This document shows positions 55,331-64,000 of a stretch of DNA of 64,000 bases, piece after piece. The notes below the pieces were generated by a model. It was not told where the DNA came from. It made no database searches and saw nothing but the letters and a program-made list of their open reading frames with translations. Numbering within the stretch: position 1 is the stretch's first letter; each line of letters starts with the position of its first letter. Source of the stretch: Saccharum officinarum (Eukaryota > Streptophyta > Magnoliopsida > Poales > Poaceae); contig CM036191.1 of the NCBI GenBank assembly GCA_020631735.1, forward strand, positions 40,655,335 through 40,719,334. Direction: 5' to 3'. The translations under genes and the position numbers were made by a program.

Positions 55331-56590
55331 TATAGACTATATATCTCCAGCGTCTCTTACCAACGGTTGTCTTTACAAACATAGCTTTGTTCTAATTCAA
55401 TCTACCTTGAAATATAACAAATGTACCAAATAAGTATCAACTAGGTGTCCTAGACATAAGTCTATGCAGTGGGGCAACGCAAATCTCACCCAAGCAGCGC
55501 ACAGAGAAGCATGGATCCAGCCGTCCTAGATCAATTGATATAGCTTGTAATTTAGGTAATTATCATATCATATCAGGATGTGGTAGTTTAGCTAATCTAT
55601 CTTAAAATTTAATTAATTATCATATATATTGTAGCAATTATCTAGCATGTTGTAGTGAGACTTGAGAAGTGAGAACTATGTTACTATAATACTATTAGAA
55701 TATGTGATTCTATTCGCTTCTTATGGTTTCTAAATTGTCAATTGTCATGTCTTTATGTTAGAGAGATGTCAGGTTAGATTAATGACAGACTGAGAATTGG
55801 CAGAGATCTAGGAAGGCGATGGCGTCGTCAAATTGGAAGTGCGGACGGCCTCTCACAGGCCGGGGTGGGGAGGCACCGAGGGAGAGATCGAGGAAGCTAT
55901 GGACCACCACCACCAGCGAGTGCAACACACGGATGCAATGGGGCTTTATCAGGGGGCACCGCCCAAATTGATATGTGGTGAATCCGGGGAAGATAAAAGG
56001 GCCTAGATCCCTTCATATACCTGCCAACTTTAGGAGAGCGATATAATTGCATTGTGCAGACGTTTTGAGATAGCATGCTGCATATAGGAGGTGTTGCCGT
56101 TACTTCTGGTGTTCTCGACGGTATGCTGCTCATCCTCCAGTCCTCCTTGTATCGGTGGGCATGGCTTGAACGACTGCTCAGCTGCCCTTCTTCTCAGTTA
56201 CTCAAAGGCCATGTGATGTGTTGGTGAACGCTGAGGGGGAGCCAAAGAGTTGGCAGCCGCAGGCGAGAGTTGGATGGCCAGATGAAGGAATTCAAGCTGA
56301 TCTAACGGCTGCAACTCTAGATGACGTGGCTTAATGTGGAGTAAGATTTGAAGGGAGTAAATGCTGAGTGGGTATGAACTATATAGTATATATAGATATA
56401 GATATAGGTATAGATAAAACAACCTATGCATTTAAAACATGAATCCAGGTGTCAAGGTTGTGGCACTACAGTTGGAACCTAATCAACTAACCGTCCCATC
56501 GATAGAGTAAGTGGCGAGGCACAATGGCAAACATGCACGCATTGATCATCATCAGCGCTGCATCGCGTGCACACCGATAGGGTTTCCTGA
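55331..56590. other. intergenic upstream of the decarboxylase
   Basis: No coding sequence recognised. A TATAGA-type microsatellite is present at about 56380-56416. The stretch from 56460 to 56590 should hold the proximal promoter of the decarboxylase. Confidence 0.4.
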
Positions 56591-56593
56591 AGC

Positions 56594-56600
56594 TATAAAA
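56594..56600 (+). promoter_or_regulatory. TATA box of the decarboxylase gene
   Basis: TATAAAA within GAAGCTATAAAAGCACACG, 63 bases before the ATG in the context GCCGCCATGGCT, a good plant start context. Confidence 0.7.
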
Positions 56601-56662
56601 GCACACGTCCCTAGTTTCCTTCTACCTCAGTGATTTTTTTTTCTTGCGTGCACTTGGCCGCC

Positions 56663-58250
56663 ATGGCTAGTCTTCCACTCGATGCCCTTTTCCCACTTGA
56701 CCCTAAGACATTCGCCGAGGAGTCGACTGCCGTGGTCGACTTCCTCGCCCGCTACTACCGCGACAACGAGCGGTACCCGGTCATGGCCGCCGACGACAAG
56801 CCAGGGTCCGTCCGCAAGCTTTTCCCTGATGCGGCGCCCGAGACGGGCGAGTCCATGGACCGAATCCTTCACGACGTGCAGCGCGACGTCCTCCCGGGGC
56901 TGACGCACTGGCAGAGCCCCAGCTTCTTCGCCTACTTCCGTGTGGCAGAGCCACAGGATCGTCGGCATCCCTGTGGCGAACTTCCGTGTCCTGCGCACGA
57001 CGGCGGAGTCTGGGTACGGCCTGACCGCCGACACCGTCCGAGCAGCGGTCGAGGAGGACGTCGCCCGTGGACTGGTGCCTCTGTACCTGTGCGCCACCGT
57101 CGGCACCACTGGTCTCGGCGCCATTGACCCAGTACGCGAGCTCGGTCAGGTGGCGCGCCGCTATGGTACGTCCACTCATGCATGCACGGCATGCACTGCT
57201 ATGCAAGTGCTGAAACGATTTCTTGTCACCTGACAAGAGACATGATTATTAACTATATATATTTCCCACAAATAACAGGAATGTGGCTGCACTTCGACGC
57301 CGCGTACGCCGGCAGCGCGGCGATTTGCCCAGAATTCAGGGGTCACCTTGACGGCGCCGAGCTCGCGGACTCGGTGAGCATGAACCCACACAAGTGGTTC
57401 CTCACCAATATGGACTGCTGCTGCCTCTGGGTCGCCGACCCGGCCGCCCTCACCAGCGCACTGTCCACTGACCCGGAGTACCTCAAGAACGTCGGCAGCA
57501 GCGGTGATGTGTCACCCATCGACTACAAGGACTGGCAGATCGCGCTGTCACGCCGTTTCCGCGCCATCAAGCTCTGGGTGGTGCTGCGGCGTTACGGAGC
57601 CGCGGGCCTCCGCGCCTACATCCGAAGGCACGTCCGGATGGCCAAGTGGTTCGAGCTCGCCGTGGCGGCAGACGCACGCTTTGAGGTTGTTGTGCCGAGG
57701 AACTTGTCCCTGGTTTGCTTCCCCCTGCGCCATCGGCTCGGGGAGGGGCCGGAGGATGACGATGCGGTGGAGGAGCTGAACCGTAGGCTCCTCGTGGCCG
57801 TGAATGCAAGCGGGCGGGCGTTCATGACACACTTTGTCGTGGACGGCAAGTTCGTCATCCGGCTCGCCGTTGGCGGCATGGGCGGACCTAGCATTGTGCC
57901 CGGGTATTCCCGGGCATACCCTACATTTTGTGAGAAAAATTAGTAGTTAGTAAGTATACACACATGTATAATATATTTAAGCTTCAAGATCGCTACTTTG
58001 TGTGTTCATTAGCGCTTGTTGTGCAGCCTCATCTGCCTACAAAGACAACTGCAAGGTAGAAACATAGGTAGACCTCAAATTTCACGACTTGATTTCTTCC
58101 TTGATCTAATTTAAAGGTTGTTTGGGCATACCTAGCTTTGAAATCCTAGGTCCGCCACTGGTTGGCGGGGCCATGACAGAGATGAGCCACGTCCGGGACG
58201 CGTGGGAGCTGCTCAAGGAGAAGGCTAATGAATTGGTTGGGGGCTCATGA
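56663..58250 (+). pseudogene. aromatic L-amino acid decarboxylase (tyrosine/tryptophan type), broken
   Basis: PLP-dependent enzymes of this family convert tyrosine, DOPA or tryptophan to amines. Exon 1 (56663-57165) starts MASLPLDALFPLDPKTFAEE and reads to THWQSPSFFAYFR. It then jumps, out of frame, to RIVGIPVANFRVLRTTAESG and [21 protein letters not shown]: about 120 residues of the PLP domain are deleted. The intron (57166-57278) is GT-AG and joins RRYG to [13 protein letters not shown]. Exon 2 contains the PLP lysine ([18 protein letters not shown]) and runs to [10 protein letters not shown]. There a 284-bp hAT MITE interrupts it. The true C-terminus AMTEMSHVRDAWELLKEKAN and LVGGS stop follows at 58170-58250. 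The substrate cannot be decided from the sequence. Confidence 0.9.
57877..58160. mobile_element. hAT-type MITE in the decarboxylase exon
   Basis: The perfect 8-bp direct repeat GTTGGCGG (57869-57876 and 58161-58168) flanks the insertion; 8 bp is the hAT signature. The ends are CATGGGCGGACCTAG and, in reverse, CAGTGGCGGACCTAG. The element is 284 bp, non-coding, and adds an early stop (after [12 protein letters not shown]) to the decarboxylase frame. Confidence 0.93.
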
Positions 58251-59028
58251 ACGGTAGTGCATGTAGTAGTGCCACCATATAAAAGATAAAAATGTCGCTT
58301 CCCAGTGTATCAAACAATCACAAGTTTTACTAAATTTAATTTATAAAACTAGTATCAACGTTTGTATCTTGAAATAGTTCTATAAAATTATATAATTAAT
58401 TTAGTGGTATTTATACACATCATAAATATTTCGTTGTTTCTAGGATGAAGGGAGTAGATCAATTTGTACTCAAGCGTATCCTGGAAGGATCGAATCATGT
58501 GTTACATGAGTCTTACAACTTCTGTGCACACAAATAAAATGAACTGTAAGTAGCATTGGTACATGGATGGATCGAATCATGTGTTACTTGAGTCTTACAA
58601 CTTCTGCACATACAAACGGAATGAATTCTAAGTAGCATTGGTACATGATTTGTTAAGGCAATATTATTGTGATCAGTGAATTGTTAAAAATAAATATTTA
58701 TGTGAAGGGTTGTGTATAGTACTTGGTCATTTCGGTGCACATAGCAATTGTGTTTCCTTTTAATTTTACTTTGTTAGAAGACAATTTACAAACCTCTATA
58801 GAATACTGTGATGGTCCTTCCTTCAGGTGGCCGGTTGGAGGGGCTAGGGCAGGTGGCGGCGTGCGGCTGTGGGGCGGCGCTGTTGCACTGGTGATTGGGG
58901 ACGGCGGCGGCGCGCCGCTTAGAGCAGAAGAGGAAGAGGGTGGCAGCATGCGGCCGGGGTCGCGGGCGCAGGAGAGGAGTGGGCTGGGGAGAGGCGAAGG
59001 GAGATAGAAGGCACTAGGGCCAATACTT
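58251..59028. other. intergenic, no gene seen
   Basis: AT-rich 3' flank of the decarboxylase. A 60-bp phrase (TGGAAGGATCGAATCATGTG and following) is repeated at about 58490 and 58565. 58820-59005 is GC-rich and open on both strands without family resemblance. Confidence 0.4.
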
Positions 59029-59432
59029 TGTTGAAGATTGAAAGGTTACATCGTCCATGAATTTACGGTCGCAGGAGACTTAGCCCCTAAGCAATCTAAC
59101 CTTATCCTTCAAGAAACTAGGGAAAGAACCCTTATAGATATGGACTGCTTTCATTACAAGTATACTTATTTATTTTCTAATAAATCCTAATCTATTTTAT
59201 CTAAGCAAATCTCTTATTTATTCTCCTACTTTTTTTCGACTTTCCTATTTTATTCTAGATTGCCTTAGATGTCAGAGAGGATCTCAAGGGGTGGCAGCAT
59301 TGCCCCCATGGCCGCACGCCCCTTAGGCCAAGCGCCGAGCGGCCCTGTGGCCAGGTAGGGCTCAGTCCTAGGCCTAGCCTGGCTCATTTGGCCTGACGTG
59401 GGGGTCCCATTTAGGACAATGACATCTCCCCC
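59029..59432 (-). repeat. possible LTR, left copy of a direct repeat
   Basis: It starts TGTTGAAGATTG, a common LTR opening, and ends TTTAGGACAATGACA. It is followed by TCTCCCCCCTTCTC, the complement of a polypurine tract as expected next to a 3' LTR of a minus-strand element. About 140 bp at its right end (from about 59290) are repeated at 61130-61262. Confidence 0.45.
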
Positions 59433-61129
59433 CTTCTCAGCACAGCGCGTCCTCGCTCTGTAGCCTTTCTTGGTCGTTGACGCTGCCGGGGAAGAAAGTT
59501 GCTCCAAAGGTTGCCGCCTCCGTGCTGAAGATGATGCACCGCAGCTTGTTCTCGTTGTGGTTGCTAACGAATTTGGAATAGGCTGGAGGTTGTTGATGTA
59601 GCCGAAGATGAGGTGGCTTTTCTCGGCCGATGGCGATGTCAGTCCAAGTGCGTCTGGAGCGGTGTTGATGAAGAGATGGCGGGCTCTGTGGTTACGGTGC
59701 GTGCGCTGATGTAGCCATTTTCCGCGAAGAGGAGCATCCAGGTCGTTGGGGCGTGGATGTCTTCAGCGCTGCAGTGCCAGTTCGTCTTTTGTGCCGCGGC
59801 CATGTGAGTACCTATCAGCTCCTGGGATGGTGCCTGCAGGTAGAAGTACCTGCTGGAGCCAATTGGTGCTTGATGTTGCTGGAGTGGTGCCATGAGGGTC
59901 AGGGTTCGACTCGTGCAATCTCGCGTTCCTCCTTGTGTCAGTGTGTCCTTACGCTGAACCATTCTCTGTGTCGCGGTGTTGCTGGATGGTAGGCGAGTTT
60001 GCATTTGTACGTATTCCCTCCAGTTTGTTGGCGAGTAGTTCCGACACCATAGTTAGGCTTTGAGCAGGTTGTTGTTGTCTGGAGTTCATCTCTATGGAGC
60101 AGAAGTTTCCATAGATTGGCTCAGGTGGTTCCAACCATGCTGTGGCGAGGATGCCGTAGGTGTTGCAGATTACGGACCCCAAATATGGCTCAGTGTCGTA
60201 TGTCTCTGCATAAATGCAAGGGGGTGTGTAGGTGCAGGCGCCTATGGATTCATCTGTGTTTGGTGCATCCTGCTGCGACGATTCCTTGTCCTGTGCTGGG
60301 ATAGTAAGTATTGCTAGCATTGCGGTGCTAATGGTGGAAACAAGTGTCTGATGCCCATCGGTGCCATATCCAATGTTCTTGTTTTTAACTGTGTCGTGAG
60401 CGAAGTTTTTTTTTCAACGAAAGAAGAATTATATTAGATAATATGCACTCTGGACTACATAAATATCTAGAAACTTAGTTTCATCTTAATTGTACCCACG
60501 TTGTAAATAGCTTCAGATCTCAAAACCAAACTTGTATGACACTTTGTAGTATAGATGACCGCACAGGTAAACACTCGGCAAAAGGCTTGAAAACAGATGT
60601 CCAATGAACTACGGTCAACATTCATTAGGCAGAGTTGAGAAGATCTAACCACGATAAAATGGAGAAGAGAACGGAGAAAATTATTCCATGGCGGCGGCAC
60701 CATCTCGGTCTTGATGTCGCCGTCTGTAAATAAAAGTCTCCATGTCATACGTGTGAGGATGCTGACGCCGTAGTTGTCTCCCTCATCTTCACCAGAGCTG
60801 CAATGGAGAAAACAATTTCATCCTGCTCTCTTTGATGTCACCGGAGAAGAGTAGGAGGAGATAATTCCCCAGAACCAAGAAATTTGCCATGGAGAGACCC
60901 TAACCTTAAGAGATCGATCTACTGGACTTATTAAAAACGATGGATCTCCGATCCCTCTGGCTTCCGGCAATATGAGGAGGGAGGGAGGGGACCAACGGTG
61001 GTGGAGACGGGCGGCGGCGGTGGCAGTGGCGAGACGCGAGACCTGGTATCGTGAGCAAAGTTGGTAGTTGTGGCTGCCATTGGTTTCTGTGGGGGCTGTC
61101 TATCGAATTTTGGAGGATCTCGAGGCAGA
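59433..61129. other. sequence between the two LTR-like repeats, no gene recognised
   Basis: Several open frames of 80-120 codons exist on both strands, but none shows gag, protease or polymerase motifs. If this is a retroelement it is non-coding or strongly degraded. Confidence 0.35.
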
Positions 61130-61262
61130 AGCGGCGATTGCCGCCCTGGCCGAATGCCCCTCAGGCCAAGCGCTGAGTGGCCCTGTGGCTGGCTAGGGCT
61201 CGGTCCTAGGCCTCGCCTGAACCATTTGGCCCGACGTGGGGGTTCCATTTAGGACCATGACA
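61130..61262 (-). repeat. right copy of the LTR-like direct repeat
   Basis: It shares GGCCAAGCGC-GAG-GGCCC, TCGGTCCTAGGCCT and GACGTGGGGGT-CCATTTA with 59320-59432 and ends at the same point (GACCATGACA). Only about 130 bp are alignable, so this copy is truncated or diverged at its left side. 61263-61675 is AT-rich with no recognised feature. Confidence 0.45.
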
Positions 61263-61675
61263 AATAATATTTAGTCACTTGTTTATTTTACATAATAAAT
61301 TACTAGAATTGAAAACAAATACAGTATCAAAATCCATGACAAAAGATGGAACGGAGCCTCCAATGAAATAGTGGTATCTGTCTAAAAAGAAAAGCACATG
61401 AATATATCCTTAATACATCCTTAGCATTCACCGTTAAAGCAGAGCAAGTGGGACCAACACTTGCTAACATGAATTTGAATATAAGAACCAAATTGTACAA
61501 ACGTCACTAGAGTTGAAGTAAATTAAAACCCCAAACATAAATCAGTTTTTCAGACCATCAAAGAAATATAACAACACCAAATATATATATCTTTTTGAGT
61601 AAGAAAATTGTAAGATCCACCAACGATATATGTTTATTTATATTCAGCCGCATCTATACAATACTATAATTTAGT

Positions 61676-62986
61676 GTGTTTTTTTCGCGTTTATGTGTTC
61701 ATAGCAATGTGTAGGTTAGTTTTCAAATTTCCTTAATTGTTTGGTGTATTGTTCTAATTATTATTCATTGTTGCTTCGTGTGTGATTGCTCGATGCGTGT
61801 GTGGTGATTTATTGATCAAGTCCAGTCGGTGAGATTTACGTGGAGATTCAAGAAGCTATTAATTGAAGATTTAGATCGGAGAAAGGATCTTGATTTAAGG
61901 CAAGTATAGCTTGGGTTTGCTTTTTGTAACCATGATCTTGTGACTTGATTAATGTTTAAGCAACAAACGATAAAAATGACTTTTTAGCAACTTGGGGATT
62001 TATCTGTAAGAGAATCTTCGGGATTGACATTACAACTGTGAGGACTATACGGCTCTGACTTTAGTTAAGTATGAGGATCTTTTCTAACTTGTTAGAGGTT
62101 ACCCTTGTGCGCAAATGGGGAAAAGCAGACTGTGGATCCCTGCGTGGTTGTATCACACAGACTAGGGCTGGATATCGAGCCAACCGTAGTTTTTTTCGAG
62201 TTTTTTTAGAAATTGGTATAATCTTATTCATTATTATTTTCTGCATTGTTTAAGACCCAACTTCACGACGAGCCTAACGAGCCAAGCCGAAATTGAAAGT
62301 CGTTCCAAATCAAGTCATTTTCATTTTAAAAGATAAATAAGTTTAATCGGAGCACTTTTGTACCGAGCCACCGAGCCAGCTTAACGAGCTTTTTGTCCAG
62401 CCCTGACACAGACTGACTGGTGAAACCTAGCGGCCCTAACTTGTTAGACGAACCTTTGAAAGGCTTCATAGTGAACCCTGCCTGCTCACATTGGGAGTGT
62501 TTTGGGGATTGGCCGCCCCGGCATATGGGTAATCACGACTCACAGTGAAAGTGTACACCTCTCTGCAGAGTTTAATAAACTGGTATACTAGCCTTGCTCA
62601 AGGACACGAGCGGCCTTGGAATATTTACATTTAAGATGATGACTTTTGATTGCTAACATGCTCATTGTTACCGTTTTATGCTCTACATTATTTATGTTAT
62701 ATTGATCCTGAGTTTATGGGATCTATACTACCTTGTTGCTATACCTGCAGAGTTCGATATGGACTCACTCTTGCTATTTCCCACACCTCAGGGTAGTCTC
62801 TGGAGTTATTAGGCTTGTGATCAACCAGTCAGTTTGTTCCTGGAGTGAAGTCTACACCCGGTGTTCGGAGTTGTTTTTTCGCTGTGTTGCTTTTTAAGGT
62901 ATATTCTGTAATATTGCGCTATGTTTATTAAGCATTTGTCTCTTGATTCTACACTTGTCTCACTTCGTTAAATCCGGGTGTGACAG
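61676..62986 (+). repeat. partial Gypsy LTR, inverted relative to 42417-45647
   Basis: Read on the plus strand it follows the minus-strand LTR at 43870-42417: GCTCGATG-GTGTGTGGTG, then TTGATCAAGTCCAGTCGGTG, AGGTTACCCTTGTG and CCCGGTGTTCGGAGTTGT, ending CCGGGTGTGACA at 62986. Identity is clearly lower than between the LTRs of that element. The first half of the LTR is missing and no internal region follows, so it is a solo or truncated LTR. Confidence 0.8.
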
Positions 62987-64000
62987 GCCTCCATGTCATT
63001 CCCCTCTCCCCAGTAGAGTTCTTGTTTGTTTCTCAAAAAAAACAAAGACTTTGCTTCTATGTGTTTCCGTTTCTTAATTATACAGTTTAACATGGCTTCC
63101 AAGATCATTGACCTAGTTTTCAGAAAAAGGTATAATCCTTCAATTCTAAATTATAAGATGTTTTAGTTTTTTTAATAAGTTTTACTATACACTAAGATAT
63201 ATATTATACTAAGTGCACAGTTAAAGTAGTGTATTTAGAAAAAGCCAAAACGCCTAATACTAATAATTTGAAATAGTGGGGACTACATAATATCAACCTA
63301 GTTTCATTAACTTCTCCACAAAATATGTTTTGACGTGGAATTTATTTGAATGTGTAGCTAATACTCGTAATACATTTTCTGAAAATATGGTCATATTTAC
63401 ACAAGCTTAACTTAGGACAAACCTTAAATAAGCTATAATTTACAAAACCAAGACAATACAAATGAGCAAAAATGACTTCAACACTAAATAAAAAAGGGAG
63501 GTGAACCGAATGACGATGACAGTCTGATAGCAACCCATCAAACTTTGCAACATATATAATGCCACCGCTTGGCATAGAATCGAAACAGGCATATATATAC
63601 GCCAAGAAAACCAGAAAAAAAACAGCAGCACTTATATGGTACAACGGCTCATCAATTATTTACTGACCATACATGATCTGGCGACTCAGGATGTATCTTC
63701 TCCATAGCAGGCTGGTGCACCAAGTAGCAACCGGTTCTGGAAAGTGCAGCAAATAGTAAAAGATCCATGACATCAACATATGTCAACAACAAAAAAAGAA
63801 TAGTTGCCAACCCAAATGCAATTAAAATCATAAGATAAATAAACCACGATGTTCTCTTTCTCACTTCTCACTTAGTTATGTCCTGAGTTTTCCTATGCAT
63901 ATTAGGACTTCTTGATACATGATACTAGTCTATTCTCTTGGTTTATGTGCTGACATTGTAAATCATGCAACAACAACAACAACATAGCCTTTTGTCCCAA
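62987..64000. other. AT-rich sequence, no gene recognised
   Basis: Minus-strand open frames at 63342-63644 and 63652-63864 encode hydrophobic, membrane-like stretches (IYLMILIAFGLATILFLLL). Their composition follows the AT-rich DNA and I do not recognise a family. A short CAA repeat lies at 63967-63983. Confidence 0.35.

Noticed and set aside
56627..57124. 165-codon frame antisense to the decarboxylase
   Set aside because: A mirror of a GC-rich coding exon. The sense strand has the recognisable enzyme.
63967..63983. CAA microsatellite, and the C17 run at 28174-28190
   Set aside because: Simple low-complexity tracts without further significance, though the C run may be a sequencing trouble spot.
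1..64000. CRISPR arrays, rRNA genes, bacterial-type operons
   Set aside because: None seen. The many short repeats are subterminal arrays of plant CACTA elements, not spacer-separated CRISPR repeats.

Overview
This window is nuclear DNA from a grass, most likely a panicoid of the Andropogoneae (sorghum, sugarcane, Miscanthus, maize group). The evidence is the transposon content: CACTA elements with TTTGCCGAG/CTCGGCAAAG subterminal arrays, PIF/Harbinger elements with GGGCCTTGTTTAGAT-type ends, very long Gypsy LTRs beginning TGTAACACCC, and GC-rich coding exons. Species assignment is an inference. A 100-N block at 37737-37836 is an assembly gap. I see no host gene that is clearly intact; every host-like gene is broken, partial or transduplicated.

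Layout. 1-3190: a nearly complete PIF/Harbinger DNA transposon (Myb-like ORF1 with one stop codon, open DDE transposase), cut by the window start. 3715-9814: five Harbinger-type MITEs and a Mutator-like element (4310-7235, perfect 9-bp target duplication) that carries unidentified coding-like sequence and a nested foldback CACTA element. 9236-24373: a plant cyclopropane-fatty-acyl-phospholipid synthase locus on the minus strand. The 3' end of the gene and its downstream flank are tandemly duplicated; the outer copy (12248-12690) is an internally deleted pseudogene. The main copy shows 23 exons, but its first coding exon is not in the window, one exon is split by a 1.43-kb CACTA element, and its introns host another CACTA and a Mutator-like element.

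27897-35505: pieces of three unrelated genes lie in the same orientation: phosphopantothenate-cysteine ligase (exons with introns, third exon duplicated), a LAMMER/AFC-type kinase exon, and a PWI-domain splicing factor of the SRRM1/SRm160 type. This looks like a transposon-mediated gene-fragment chimera. A young Copia element (30032-35301, LTRs differing at about 3 of 381 sites, TSD TATTC) later entered the PWI intron.

36989-52671: a nest of Gypsy LTR sequence, including a non-autonomous element with 3.2-kb LTRs, an initiator-Met tRNA primer site and two diverged gag/protease-type reading frames but no polymerase. 54540-55330: a LINE reverse-transcriptase scrap interrupted by a CACTA end. 56594-58250: an aromatic amino acid decarboxylase gene with a TATA box, broken by an internal deletion and by a 284-bp hAT MITE with a perfect 8-bp target duplication. 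59029-62986: LTR-like direct repeats and a partial Gypsy LTR inverted relative to the one at 42417. The rest is intergenic sequence without recognisable genes.
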